In this document: positions 10,680 through 23,212 of the stretch, piece after piece
Layout of the letters: each line of letters opens with the position of its first letter
Numbering within the stretch: position 1 is the stretch's first letter
DNA from: Ixodes scapularis
Taxonomy: Eukaryota > Arthropoda > Arachnida > Ixodida > Ixodidae
DNA: 64,000 bases
Direction of reading: 5' to 3'
Assembly: GCF_016920785.2 (NCBI RefSeq)
Contig: NW_024609857.1
Coordinates: 6,815,189 to 6,879,188 of the forward strand
Notes under the pieces: generated by a model
What the model was told of the DNA's origin: nothing
Seen by the model: only the letters and a program-made list of their open reading frames with translations
Databases searched by the model: none
Translations under genes and position numbers: made by a program

Positions 10680-12469
10680 CGTCCAAGCTTAGCAGACGGC
10701 ACTGAAGGACTCTCGAATATTTTGGACAACTTCCTAGTTTAACTAGCGGCCATAGCGTTTAAAGCTATGGTTTAAAGAGAGTTTCTGCCGCGCTTTTCAC
10801 TCGATACTGATTTTTGTTCGTGTATTCCTTAATCAAGAATAGCACTAAACTTATTTTGACTTTCACTACACCCACTTCAGCACCCACATCGGAGAGTTCG
10901 CTGTTCGTTTTTTGTTTTGTTTGAACAGATTTGTTCAATGCGCATTATTTGTGGGCCTGCGCCATTTGCTAGGTAGCGGTAGTGACGTATCTTTATTTTA
11001 TTTCTTAAATTTAAAAATTTGGGATATTCAACAATTTTAAGTAGCATTAAATAAATAAATCTGCTTAAAATTAAGTTGCATTAATTATTCAAATTTATTG
11101 TTTTACTAAGAGGGTCTGTCAATTGGGTCAATTGAGACATTTAGACAACCGTTTTGGTTAAAAAGACAGGTCTTGTCGCAACTTGTGGGACTGGCAGCGA
11201 AGGAAGCACATGATTTTCTGCGGTTGTATACAAATGGGAGTTGTTTTTCTGTGATATACATTAGTTAGCTACTCTATAATTAACGGCCGATATTTTGAAG
11301 AGGTATGTATGTGCACGTTATTCTACCGTTGTGTCGTGCATTCATAGTACAGGCTGTACGTTTGTGTAGTGGCTTCTGTACGTGTAAACAACATCGGTTT
11401 GTCGTGTTTCGATATCCACGTTATATTTTTCGCTTGAAGTATTTTTACTTATGCTTCTGCACTTACGTTTCGCCCTAATCATCGCCTCTTGGATGTGGGC
11501 GCTTGAGAAAAATAAAAGTTTTGATACGGTAAAATTAGATCACGCGAAAACTTCGATCTACCGATACGATCTGCCTCCAAATGGTGTCGGTACTTATTGG
11601 CCGACCTGAACGAACTCGGAGCTAGGGCCACGGTGGCTTGGGCATTGGAAAAGGACAGGTAACTCCTTATTTTTCAACAACGAAAGTGGTTGCCTCAAAC
11701 AAGAACGCCAAAACCGAGCTGCGTTATGGAAGTAGTCTGAATCATGCCTTGTTGCGCCATATACAGAAAGCGTTTCTTTTCTTCTTTCCCGTTTTTTTTT
11801 TCTTTATTGCAGTTAGCTGTCACATTTTTAAATGTATTACATTATTTTAGAGAATTTCGTTACTGTGCACAGTTAAAGAAAGTTCTTGCGCTTAAGTGAC
11901 TAATAATGACTATGTTCAGTGAACAACACTTGCCTTGTTTGTGTAGTACAACAATTGCCATTCGGGAAGGTGCCAGCAGTTGTACGATCCGACGAAAGGC
12001 CGTTGAAACGAAAACCCTGTACAACATTTTAATCTGGAAGTGATATACACTTTCTTTTCTCGTGGTATCACCACCCGGGAATATCTTGGAAAGATTTGTG
12101 TTGTGTAAGAGTGACCTTATTTCCGGACGTGTGACACATCCGGAAATAAAGTCACTTGTACAGCCTCCATCGTTTAGCTGAAATATTCATGCATCTGCAC
12201 ACTTTCCTACTCAAAAGCAAAATTATTTTCATGTCCAAGCGTTGTACTAGAAGGAAGTCTGTTCACTTGAAACATTCAAGATTAGATCATATTGTTTTGC
12301 CTGCAGAGTTCTAAACATCATTGTATTTGGGTGAACTGCCCTCTAAGTGTCCTTTTCATAAGCAGAAGCTGATACCTGTTTTGTGCTCTATGAATGGGAA
12401 GTGTTTATTCGCAGCGCTGGTTAGCCAGAGTGAACAAATCATCTCATGGTCCCTTTTATTCACTCCCAG
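10680..12469. promoter_or_regulatory. Divergent intergenic region between COQ3 and ATG5
   Basis: 1.8 kb between the COQ3 and ATG5 start codons on opposite strands. ATG5's ATG directly follows a good acceptor ('cactcccag|atggcc'), so ATG5 probably has an upstream non-coding first exon. A plausible donor is 'ggacag|gtaact' at 11658/11659. The true promoters therefore probably lie between about 10.7 and 11.6 kb and may be shared. I see no TATA box I would defend. Confidence 0.45.
12111..12155. repeat. Short perfect-stem hairpin
   Basis: 'gtgaccttatttccgga' (12111-12127) pairs with 'tccggaaataaagtcac' (12139-12155); 16 of 17 pairs with an 11-base loop. Lies upstream of the ATG5 start codon. Confidence 0.6.
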
Positions 12470-12580
12470 ATGGCCGAGGACAGAGAAGTGCTGCGTGAGG
12501 TCTGGGACGGAAAGCTCCCCATTTGTTTCAGGCTAGCGGAAGAGGAAGTCAGCACAATGCAGCAGCCTGATCCATACTAC
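12470..12580 (+). CDS. ATG5: ATG5 coding exon 1
   Basis: Starts at the ATG immediately after 'cactcccag' and ends 'ccatactac|gtaagt'. 37 codons, phase 0. Begins MAEDREVLREVWDG, the conserved N-terminus. Confidence 0.95.
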
Positions 12581-15500
12581 GTAAGTGTCGGTGACCCCAT
12601 CGCCATTCATCCACAGATACATTTCTGCGGCGTTTGATTTTGGAGAAACCAAAACAGTATAAATTATTCTGCATAGGCCACACATAGTTGCACAGAAGCT
12701 GCGCAGAATAGGTTTTACAGAGTTCTACAATATGTATAGGATTCCTTGTTTTCCTATAAATCCGAAAAACAGCCGCCAGTGAAATTTTGGTTTATTCGGA
12801 TTTATCTGGTAAACTTTGAATTTTGATGTGCCAATGCCCCTCCCCAAAAGAAAATAAGAGACGGCATTTGTCAGTTAAGTTTTATCAGTGCAGGTCAATG
12901 GTTGTGGGAAAATGCTACCACAGTTATCTTTCAAATCTCGGACCATTGACAAATGGAATCTTACCGTTTATCTCGTCAAGGTTCATTCAGGACAACAGGT
13001 CATTGTACTTTCGGGTCACGACAAAAGCCATTGTTTTGGTTTCCAGTTTGCGTCATACTATTTATGCTTTAGAAGAAGGAGAGGTTGTGTTTTTGTAAGA
13101 TTGAAAGCTATAAACCATAGAACCAAGATGGGGAAGAGGGGCAGTTGGAAGTTCTCCATTACACCCTTGATTACTCCACCTTGTGCGGCCGCGGGTAGGT
13201 TGATGGAAGAGGATGGGATGAATGCGAGCTTCCCAGTAACTACTTCTAGGAGTTTATTGCTTTTTAAAATATTGACTTTTATTGAAGCAACAGCCGCATG
13301 CAACAAATTAGTGTTGGCAATGGCACCAGTGCCGAATCTAGCTGAAGAAATATTATTTGATACAAGCACGCACATTTTATTTTTTTTATCTTGCATATGT
13401 TTGCACCCAGATATTATTTATTTATTTATTTTTAATAGGAAACACTGTGAAGTTAATCTCTGAATCTCTGAGAATTGGGAATCAAACAAAAACAAACTCC
13501 GATAAACCCGGCTGCAAAAAATAAACACCGAAAAACACCTTCCGAATATAACTGCTATATAACACAGTTTGAATGCGCACAATATGGGCCATGTTTTGTG
13601 TTTTACTCATGGTGTGTAGTGACAAACACCAAATTTAACCACCAAAGTTGGGGCTCCAGAGGAGCACATCCCACCACATCATTAGTTTTGGTAAAAGCTT
13701 TTTCAGATGTGATAGGAAAAATGGTAAGGAAAGACAATCTTTGGGCCTGTCAAGGTAAAGTCTTACGGGAGCTAGGTGCCTTTGATACGCAACTGCAAAT
13801 CGATCGTTTGATTCCAATCTCGTTTGCTTTCTGTTGCAGCTGATGATCTCCCGGATTAGCTATTTCCCTCTGGTGGTTGACAAGGTCCACAAACATTTCT
13901 CAAGACATGTGGACGAGCGACACCATGGCAACGAGATGTGGGTCGAGTACAACGGTCAGCCGCTCAAATGGTGTGTAGTTCTTTGATCGACAGTGCAGAC
14001 CAAGTATGGCAGCGCCCCGAACTGACTGCATGAATGAATTTGTTGAATTAGTGTGCCCCTCACTACAGTTGGCAGGAATGGCATTCCTTGCACATTTAAA
14101 GAGTTGAAAAATCTAGTGCAGCCCAAGACCGACACAAAATCGACCACGCTTCAAACTGATTAATTTGTGAAATTAGTGCACCACTTGGGTGTAGTGGGCT
14201 GGCATGGCGTTTCTAGTACGTCGATACCCCAGCTTTTGTCAGTCTCTGGCATAAATTAGCAGGGACTTAGGGCATGTTTGCAATCAGTCATGAATTAAAT
14301 TAAATTTTTTAAGTTCATGTCTTCTTTAATTGCTTGTTTAAATTGAAGCAAAACAGTCACACATAGCTCACATTAAGGGGGGACATAAACCTAAATTTCA
14401 AATTTTTCTAAAAAAAAAAAATCAGTTTTCAATTTTGAGTTTTTCGGTTTTAGAAACTAATTATACACCCTTACACCAAATTTGATAACCATACACCAAA
14501 TAGTTACATTAATATAAATATTTTTCAACACATTGTGGAGCAGTAACAAAGTAAAGGGGTTCAATCTTTGAATGCATTTTTCTCAGTTCCAGTTTTCGCT
14601 GCAAATTTCATACGAAGGAATCTTTTGTTTGAAGGTAAAAGTATTCTGATACCACAATCAACATGTTTCTGAACTGAAATTTACGGGGGAATCGGGCTAT
14701 CTAATTTATTTTGTTTTAAGTTGAAGTCCTCATTGAGAAAACTCTATGTTTGCAAAAATTGACATGGGACAGCTATGCATCTCATATTCTGAGGTATTGA
14801 CTCTTCCTGAAATATTTACATTTGAGTAATAAAAACTAGATAGCCCAAAGTCCCACATCCCCCACTTTATATTCGAGCAGTCAAAAAGATGCTCGATAGG
14901 TTCAATTGCATATCATAGATTCCTTAACAAAGAATGGCACATCTTCTTATGCAGGCACGTAAAATTATCCTAGAGAGCTGAAAGTTTGCACAATACACGT
15001 ACACCTTATGTTAAATCTCCCCTGTAAATTTCATTCCGACCACTTAAGTAGTTCAGAAGTTAAATCTCTAGCCAGTGTCCCCCCTTAATAGTCAACAGCT
15101 CAACCAGCGCTAGGTATTTCAATAGTTAATTTTAAAATGTAGCATTGTTCTTTGACCACTTCACACGAGGCTGTAAGAACCAATCGCTGCCAGAAATAAG
15201 GGAACATATCTCTTAAGCACTAGCTGAGCTTTGACACCCAGAGGGAGAAAAGTGTTGGGATGGGAGATAAAATGGAGGCTGTGAAGTTATGGAAGCGATA
15301 TTATCCTTTTTGAACTTGTGACCAGACATCAAAACTGCCCAATTTTCCTTTTTCTTCCAGCTCTATCGCGGCACCAGTGACTCTTTAACCAGCTGCATAC
15401 CTTGTTACACAGTTCCCCCTTCCGTTATGAACTACAAGTCTCTCTCTTTTTTCTCGTAGGCACCTACCGATTGGGCTATTGCATGACTATTATGCGAGCG

Positions 15501-18500
15501 ACTCTACATTACCATGGAACATCACTGTACATTTCCAGGTAATGTGGTGTTATTTATATTCTTTGAGGTCTATGTGTTTTTCTGTTTCAACTAGAGTCAC
15601 AGTTGATGACATGCCTAGTTCGAGGAATGCCGTTAGGATCCACGCGTTGCTTTCCAAATTCTTGTGCAGTTGAAGTATTTTTTTACGAAAGCCAGGGCGG
15701 CTGAATCTGACGACTAGTGTCGCGTTGTGGCATCTTTTTCTGCAAACTGTGGAGTCATAGTGTCATTGCGTCGGCAGAGGTCCCCATAAAGAGTGTCTTC
15801 ACCCGAAAAAAAGGGTGCTGGATGTTTGGCCAGGCGTTCTATATATATACTCATTCAGGGAGCACCTACCAATTAAATAATTAGGCTAGCCCTTTTCCTG
15901 CACTAAATATCCTTAGTTTGGCACTGATAACAGAGAATTTGACCTGCGCAAAGCTAAGATTGTTCAAGGGCGAGCTCCCGCAATTTATTGCCGAATTAGC
16001 TCAAATACCTCATCAAGTGATCAAACAATCATTTCGATTACCATGACATTTATAAGTGCAGCACAGTCGGTCTGTAGCATGCAGCTAACGTAGACTATAT
16101 TGCGTAACAACACCAGTCATTCAATAACGTTCTGGGGCTGTAACGGGGGTGCCATTGCCTGGGGGAAAGTAGGAGGAACCAACTAATACAGCTCGGAGAA
16201 CCTTTTTCTGAGCACGATCCTATAAATGGTGAACTTGGATCTGCCATCTTGGGATGGCAGATCACCACTGACTGATCTTGAGAAAGAGCTGATGATATAC
16301 ACTTCAGCATTGTCAGGGAATTCTGAATGCCCCAAGACCTCTTAATCTGTCCTTATTCATGAAGTGTCTAGGCTGCTATGCAACTCTTCTGTTTATTTTT
16401 TATTTATTTTTAGTAAGTGCTAGACTGGGAGGCAGGGCCAACAGGAAATGTGGCTTGAGTTGTTCCCCCACCCCTATACAGTTCAGACAGCGCACAGAAA
16501 CATAATGTTTGCATAAATATCTGCAAAACTAAAGTGGAAAAAAAATAAAAAAAAAAAAGCTCACTGAACAAACAGGTGTACTCCGTCTCACCTTATGTCC
16601 GGCTGCACAGATGCTAATAGCCATCGGAGCCATCTCAAGGACGTGCGAGTTTTCCGTGACCTCCGAGAAAAACCGCCGTGACGCGTGGAAAGCGTAGTCA
16701 CGTGCTACGTTCACAGAGCTGCATTGGCTGGGGTTGCTCGAAGCGGTCGCTGCGGCCAGACGTAAGGGGAAACGGAGTACAGCATCACATTTAAGAAAGG
16801 AACTGGAGAGCAGCTAAACGCTGCCTCCTCGCCGTAAAGGACCTCGTGGAACGTGGTGGGCCGACCAAAGTGGCAAAAGGCTAAATATCGCGGGAAAAAA
16901 TGTTAGTGTTGCGCTTGTGCACCCCGACTTTACACCGCTTCCAAAGCCCAGAGCGTGGCGACCACGGCTTGCGCAGAACTTCCCGGAAGGGCAGCTGCTG
17001 CACTGCGGCAGCCGGGCGGTGGTGGAGGCGCACTTCATGTCGACGGTGAAGGAGGCGGACATGCTGAAGCACCGGAGCCAGGTAATGAGCAGCATGCAGA
17101 AGAAGGACCACAACCAGCTCTGGTCGGGGCTCCTCAACTCCAAGTTCGACCAGTTCTGGGCCGTCAACCGCAAGCTCATGGAGCGCACGGGTGGCGAGGG
17201 CTTCAAGCACATCCCCTTCCGGCTCTACCTGGTGAGGGCCCCGCTCTCCGGGGGCACGCGTTCGAGCCGGGGTGCCTGGAATGCCTCTCCGGCCGGTCCA
17301 TTTATTGCGTCCTAAAGAGAGGTTCCTCGATTTCTGCCCGATGACGGCGCAAAAGTGTCGCCGGCCGCGGTCCTGGTGGTGTCGCAGCGGCGATGGTGGG
17401 TGTGGCAGACGCCTGTGCGGCTGCAGGTTGCTCTCCAGCTCGACGGTCCACGGAAGTTTCTGCGGTCAGGAGTTGGGACTTCGCAACGACAGCGACGCTC
17501 GTGTTCGCTCCTACCTTTCTGAGAGACTTTTAGCGCCAACGCGACACTTCGGCTTCTGCGGTGCCATTTCTTGCCATTTCAGGACCATTTTTGATGTATG
17601 GGCAGGATAGGACGATGAACACAACACCAGTTGAAAACGCATCGGAAGCAAAGTAAAAAAAAGAAAGTCACAATTTTTTTAAAATATTGGGTACATCTGA
17701 TTTATTTGATTTAAATCGGATTTCTTCGATTTATATCGGGTTAACTTGAAATCATTGCAGCTGAAAAATATTGATACTTAATCACCGGATGTATTTTAAA
17801 TGTGGCATATTGATGGATCAATCTCCATACGATGACTGAAAGCAATGCGAAAGAAAGAATTACAGTAAATTTAAAGAACAGTTTAACTAACAACTTTTTA
17901 TTGAGTGAACCACGTTATAGTAAAATAAAAACAGCTGGACTTTTCTTTTTTAATGAAAAAGCTCTATTTGCTGTTCCTTTTGCGTTTTTAACTTCTGCAA
18001 TAGTGCATTTCTTTTTTAGTTCAAGTCTCTTGCGGATTATTCTTTACTTGTAATAGGACGTTAAGCAAAAGGTGAATGAAGTGGATGGTAGAAAGAAAGC
18101 TCAATGTTTCAGTTTCCTTGGAAGACCACTGCTTTTTTCTAGTGTTTGTCCTGATATAGGTCTTTCTCGCTTCTCGGCTATTTTATATAAATACAAAATA
18201 GATGCTCATAAAAAGCATCAAATGATAGACAAATGGTAAATTTTTAATTATTTTTGCTGGAAATGTTTGATTTAAATCGTCATAGTAAAACTGGTCCGAT
18301 TTAAATTATGGTTTAAAAAATCGTGTTGATTTTTGTTCTTTACGCCGGTTTCAGACACTTTAGTTCAAACCTTGCTTCTGTCGGCTGCAGTTTAGAGAAT
18401 ATAATATTGAAAAACTCGCATGAAGGAAACTGTTGTTCAGTCGAGACCGCTAGCAGTAAGGTAAAGACATCGTTATGCAACAGTGTACTATTTTGTAAGA

Positions 18501-20438
18501 GCGTACTGTCATATAGTCAAACCCGATCATATTGAACCCGGTTAATTCGAGCTATCCCGTGTGAACAGAATAGTAGCTGCAATGAAAATGTATGGCGAAA
18601 AAGGCGGCTGCATCGAACGAAAATTGCTGCATCTCCCAATAGATTAAACTGCCAAGAGCTCCGTTTTGCTCTGCAAGCTGGCTTTCCTCCAACGAGAGCG
18701 GCCGCATTGGGAGAAAGCCAGCTTGCAGAGCAAGCTGGCTTTTTGTAGCGTGAGCTACACTGGCTGAGGTAGAGCAGTTTCGCGTGACTCGCATAATGAG
18801 CCGTGCTGCGCATCCGCAAAAAGCAGTGACGTCGCACGGCGCACAGCTGGCGTGCCGGAGCCGCCCCCACCTTGCCGGTCTGCGCATTCCAGAGTGACGT
18901 CATAGCCATGGCAGACGCACTGGCGCCGCCGCCGCATGCCCAGCTGTGCGCCTCCGTTGCACAGTAGCCAAGTCTGACGCTGCACCGGAGCCGCTTGATA
19001 GTGCCTCTCATTTTGTGCGCATGAGCTCACGCTACGTATATCCTGGCATAGCAGTGCTAAGCCACCGCAATTTTTTTCTTTTGGGTGGACACGTCAACTC
19101 AACTGCCTGGAAGAAGAAAAAAAATTATCTTTTGCAGAGTAACAGCACAGTTACGTAAATGTGTACAAACATGGTACCATCGTTTAAAAGCACACCATTA
19201 TGTAGTCGCTAGTCCATTGGTGTGCCAATCTGCATTGTCAACTAATGGTGCACCACTGTCTGACAGAGCATTGAAGGGCTTTGGAAGCAAAAATAATTCT
19301 TCATTCCTTCACTCGCATATTTATTATTGTTTTGCGCAATATTAACCTTTCTTCGCGTCGCCCATCGAATTTTATGCCATGCATGGGCACTTGCATTGTA
19401 CTGGAGACTGAGCGATTGAGCACCTTAATACATGTTATCACGCAGCAGTCCTGTGGCAACTTTTGAAAACAAGTCTAGAATGTTCTGGTACGACCGATCC
19501 ATGTGTGCGTCGACGTTGCATGGCTTGGATTTTGTTTCAGATAAACACAGTGTCCTTCCATGTCAATGTTTTCTCCCGCAGTCGGACTGCACATTGCTCC
19601 AGAGGCTAATCACTCCCATGACGGCATCAGGGGAGAAGGCTACGCTGGAGACTCTACTACAGCAGGTTGCACCTCATGTCCTCACTGGTGGTAAGCCCAT
19701 TCATTCACGCTTTGCTGTCAGTTTTACGTTAACAGACGGCTCTGCTCTAAATGCCGCGAATCTGACTCGACATTTTTCTAAATTTCCTTGCGTTCTATGG
19801 GCAGACACGCTACGGGAGCTCGTGCCCGTGGCTTTGTAGACTACGGAATAGAGTGGGAGGTGAATTGGGGGCCCAATAGTGTCGAAATGTTTTAGTTATC
19901 TCTGCTCTTATTTTACTCGTTTTCCGCGTCTTTTTTTCACCTCAGACTCGATTTGAAACAGATTATACCTACAACCTGCTGTTAAATTCGTCTCTAATTT
20001 TACCGCAATATCCAAAATAGTCAACCAATTTGTGAAGAAAGCCAATGCGTCTACTTACCCATAAAGCACAAGAACATTCATAGCAACGTTGTCTCCCCCC
20101 CAAAAAAGAAACAACTCAAACTGGAACCCAAAGCAGGATGTGGGTGGGCTCGAGATCCTGTCGCGTAACCCCTTTTCACCGACTGAAGCGATCGTTTCAC
20201 TGCAGGCACCTTTCTAGGCACCCTAGTTGCAGTCAGAGCCTTTTAAGCATCCTGCACAAGGTCGAAGCATAAGCATGAAGTCAGCGGGGGTCTTTGTTCT
20301 TTTCCCCCAGATGGTGCAGCGTTCTCAGTGGTGACTCACGGGATCCAGGTTCCTCTAGACTCTCCTCTGCAGTGGATGAGCGAACATTTGAGCTACCCCG
20401 ACAACTTCCTGCACCTGTGTGTTCTGCCGACCACATAG
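12470..20438 (+). CDS. ATG5: Autophagy protein 5 (ATG5), 6 coding exons
   Basis: ATG5 is covalently attached to ATG12; with ATG16 it forms the E3-like complex that lipidates ATG8/LC3 during autophagosome formation. Coding exons are 12470-12580, 13840-13970, 15460-15538, 16977-17231, 19582-19690 and 20311-20438. All phases agree and give 270 aa (human 275). The N-terminal UFD-A domain has EVWDGKLPICF, LPIGLLHDYYASD and LPWNITVHFQ. The acceptor lysine for ATG12 is kept in HFMSTVKEAD (K132; K130 in human). The helical region has KKDHNQLWSGL and FDQFWAVNRKLME. The C-terminal UFD-B domain has LQWMSEHLSYPDNFLHL. Every family landmark is present and there are no breaks. It is divergent from COQ3 and convergent with PDSS2. 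Confidence 0.97.
13840..13970 (+). CDS. ATG5: ATG5 coding exon 2
   Basis: Acceptor 'tttctgttgcag', donor 'aaatg|gtgtgt'. It encodes LMISRISYFPLVVDKVHKHF and ends in PLK plus two bases of a Trp codon. Confidence 0.95.
14377..15084. mobile_element. TTAA-flanked non-autonomous DNA transposon in ATG5 intron 2
   Basis: Bounded by TTAA on both sides (14373-14376 and 15085-15088), with ends 'ggggggaca' and 'tgtcccccc'. The 708-bp interior is A/T-rich and has no ORF. TTAA duplications are made by piggyBac and Kolobok transposases; purine-run ends favour a Kolobok-type source, but that is inference. Confidence 0.6.
15460..15538 (+). CDS. ATG5: ATG5 coding exon 3
   Basis: Acceptor 'ttttttctcgtag', donor 'ttccag|gtaatg'. 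It completes the Trp codon, then encodes HLPIGLLHDYYASDSTLPW and NITVHFQ. Confidence 0.95.
16977..17231 (+). CDS. ATG5: ATG5 coding exon 4
   Basis: Acceptor 'ggcttgcgcag', donor 'tacctg|gtgagg'. 85 codons, phase 0, and very GC-rich compared with neighbouring introns. Carries the ATG12-acceptor lysine (VKEAD) and the helical QKKDHNQLW and FDQFWAVNRKLM segment. Confidence 0.96.
17690..18340. repeat. A/T-rich block with recurring 'gatttaaatcg' motifs in ATG5 intron 4
   Basis: 'tttgatttaaatcggattt' and 'cgatttatatcgg' near 17705-17740 recur as 'tttgatttaaatcg' and 'ccgatttaaatta' near 18265-18310. This may be a decayed transposon with related ends. No coding potential. Confidence 0.3.
18516..18745 (+). 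mobile_element. pogo/Tigger-like non-autonomous element, truncated copy
   Basis: Starts 'agtcaaacccgatcatattg' and 'aacccggttaattcgag', and contains the palindromic core 'ttttgctctgcaagctggct', 'gcggccgcattggg' and 'aaagccagcttgcagag'. The same end and core are found in the complete copy at 25691-26639. The right end is lost; another element follows. Confidence 0.6.
18746..19036. repeat. Nested element with 12-bp inverted ends
   Basis: 'gtagcgtgagct' (18746) and 'agctcacgctac' (19025-19036) are perfect inverse copies enclosing a GC-rich 290-bp segment. No matching flank duplication was found. Confidence 0.45.
19582..19690 (+). CDS. ATG5: ATG5 coding exon 5
   Basis: Acceptor 'tttctcccgcag', donor 'actggtg|gtaagc'. 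It encodes SDCTLLQRLITPM through APHVLTG plus one base. This corresponds to the linker and first UFD-B strands. Confidence 0.93.
20311..20438 (+). CDS. ATG5: ATG5 coding exon 6 (last)
   Basis: Acceptor 'cttttcccccag'. It encodes GAAFSVVTHGIQVPLDSPL, WMSEHLSYPDNFLHL and CVLPTT, ending in TAG (20436-20438). The EHLSYPDNFLH motif is diagnostic for ATG5. Confidence 0.97.
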
Positions 20439-22993
20439 TGCACCTACCAAACCTTTTTAATTGTTTTTTTAGGTTTTTAAAAGTGTACGTTAGTAGTGCC
20501 GGGTCTGCCCAATTATCCGTGCGGGGGACTTTTTCGTGATGCATTAACAAACCGCGCCTCGTGAATTGCCCAAGCTTCGTTGGGAAGTGGCCCCGGCGGT
20601 GAAGACGGGATGCGAAAGATTAGAACGAAGGGCCACCGTCCTTTGTCGGTGGCTGTTGTAAGTTAGCCTCTCGACACCGCAGTTCATAGACAATGCTGGC
20701 CGTCATTATCACGCCGAGCAGGCTTCACGCGAAACGGACGGCTATCGGAATTTTTTGAGTCGTCGAACCGAGCAGCCGGCTTACGTCTGCTAACTATGGA
20801 GGACGCTGCCTGTGACTTCTATTATTGAGAAATTGCTTCTAACTTTTAATTCGGGCAAGGTATTGAGCCGAAACATTCCCCGTCCCTTCACCCTCGGGGC
20901 TAGCGCTTTCCGATGAAGTATCGGTGTTCTGTGATGTGTCGCCGAAAATCCCCTGGACATTTTTTCGAGCATATCCCGGTACTTGTCACTCAAGCTTTGT
21001 CATTGCAGACTCGCCCATCTCAATAATATGAAGATCCTGTTGCAATTCGGCTCAAAGCATGCTACTTACGTGTGCGTAGATGTGCTGCTAAGAGTGTCTC
21101 CTGTGATGTTTTGTGCCCGGTATGACCAGTTTTTATTAGTGAGTACGTAATTTCGGAAAATTGCAGCTATTGCTTTTAGATGTGGCTCCTTTTCACTCTT
21201 CTCAGGTAATGGCAGTGTATAGTTTTATCAATGACAACTAAGATGATCAGATTTCGGGTCTCTGTAAATGTTTTCTTTTCTTTTGGCAACCCCCAGGACT
21301 GTAGGTTCCAATTTATTTAATTTATTGCGAGCAAATTTTATTTTCTGCTAGTAAAAATGATTACCGCTTTAAGCTACAAGAGTTGTTTGTTTGTTGCGTG
21401 TCAAAACAGCCGTAGAAATGCTGTAAACATTGCTCTTGTCGTAAGTAATAAAAAAGTGGCTAAAGCTTGTGCCGATGTTGTTACAATTTAAAAAGAAAAA
21501 GAGATCTAACAGCTCTCGGTGCAAGCACGAAGACTCTCGGAACGGTTTGGCTCGCAGCTTACGAAGGGACCTGCCACGCTTTCATGCTGCGGACTGCCGC
21601 ACAACTGCGGGTCACGTCGAGCTGTGTGTCTCTCGTTTACTCCGAAACTATAGAAGGGAGCTGGTCTTACGGGGCCACTTGATGCCGAGATAGAGCCACG
21701 ATGAAGTCCAGTTAAAGGTGGTCACATCTGCTCTGGGACACCAATGTATTGCTTCGCTCGAGTCATTGTGGTCTATAAGGCTGCGTACCAGTGGTCGATA
21801 CTATGGTTGCAAAGCAGTCTGCAGCTTTTTATGACGATAATCAAGAGAAGGGCCATAAAAACCCTGACCTCGCAAAGATTGTCTCCCAAGCTGCCGTGTA
21901 TAATATGCCGTGGATTTAAAAATTTATGAAACTGCACAACGCAAGTTCCTCCAGGAAGTGCGCAAACTCGTTGGTAACTGAGAGAAATTGACCATAACCG
22001 ACGTAACTACAGAAAAATCCACCGTCACCGAAGACCGAAGGCCAGCTCGCACACTTTCGTTTGCTTTCGACAGACTTCTGGCGATCTCTTAGGATGGGAG
22101 AGCACACTGGTGCCATCTATGAGGTGGCCCTGGAACTGTGCTTCACTAGAGTGAAGGTTTTGCAGTATCTGCAAGATCAGATGTGTGTCCTATCAATAAG
22201 AAAAGTTTGTTTATAACATTGTCAAAAGTTTTTAAAGCCAATAAACAAAAGATGCACGAAAAAAAATGAAGTAAATTGTAAGTGTTTTATGGCTGCCCGA
22301 CAGACTATGGAAGTACATTCTGTCGTCGTAAGAGTTTGCAGGAGGTTGCAAGGTGCCCGGTCGCGAGTGTGTCGAATGGCATTAAGTTGCAGTCTCGCGT
22401 TGCTTGTTTCTGTGTTTACTCGTCCGTTTAAGTTAAATGAAGCTCAGAAACTCAGACGCCGTATCGTTCCTCCATGTTGGGCCTGCGGCGAGGAAACGCT
22501 ACCGAGTTGCTACACTAAAAATTCCCCTTGCGCCGGTTACAAACAGTAACAACCTTCGCGGTGCAGACTAGCGCAATGGTGCGGGTTGTAGAAAGAAATG
22601 CCAGCACGCCGTTCCAACAAAATGTATTTTATCGCGCTCGTTGGTCGTCGTTACTCGTAAGAGACGCACTCTCAGAGGACATTAACCGCGACACATATTG
22701 GACCAAAGTTCCAACTACTCTATAGTCATCGACAATGCGAGAACGACGGGGAAGATCTTCGGTCGTCTTGCCTCCGGCCCGAGCTTCCCACCTTCGACGA
22801 TGCTTCGTCATCTCGAGCCCTTTGAATGCGTGCGCTCGGCAAAAGCACGGCAGAAGGCGCGGACCGCGTGCCGAAGGACGGGCATTCGAAAGACGTGCCC
22901 CGCCGTTTTTGTTTTGTCGGCGACCGTACACTCTCTCGGCAAATCGGTCGAGGGAAGCACGCAGTGCACGTCGGGTCGCTCGCTTAAAAATAA
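20439..22993. other. ATG5 3' flank / ATG5-PDSS2 intergenic region
   Basis: No conserved gene. AATAAA at 21447-21452 and at 22240-22245 are candidate ATG5 polyadenylation signals about 1.0 and 1.8 kb past the stop. A segment at 22040-22125 ('ggccagctcgcacactttcg', 'gagagcacactggtgccat') is a diverged copy of the element at 23063-23212. Confidence 0.4.
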
Positions 22994-22999
22994 TTTATT
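22994..22999 (-). promoter_or_regulatory. Candidate PDSS2 polyadenylation signal
   Basis: TTTATT on the plus strand is AATAAA on the minus strand, about 280 nt past the PDSS2 stop codon. Confidence 0.45.
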
Positions 23000-23062
23000 G
23001 CGCCCCGCGGCTTCGTGGCAGCCGTCGACGAGTGGCGAGCCGACCGAATCCGAGATGGTCAA

Positions 23063-23212
23063 GGCCTGTTCGCGCACTCGCGTTTGCTTACGACCGAGTT
23101 CTCGCGATCCCTTACGACGGAGAACACACTGGCATCCTGGTGCCCTCTACGGGAGGTTTTAAAGCGCGCGGTCGTAAGCGGCCGTGAGCGGTCGCAAGTG
23201 TGCGAACTGGCC
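23063..23212. repeat. Short MITE-like element in the PDSS2 3' region
   Basis: Left end 'ggcctgttcgcgcactcgcg' and 'ttacgacc'; right end 'ggtcgtaagcgg' and 'gcaagtgtgcgaactggcc' in inverse orientation. A related segment is at 22040. If the signal at 22994 is used, this element is transcribed in the PDSS2 3' UTR. Confidence 0.45.
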
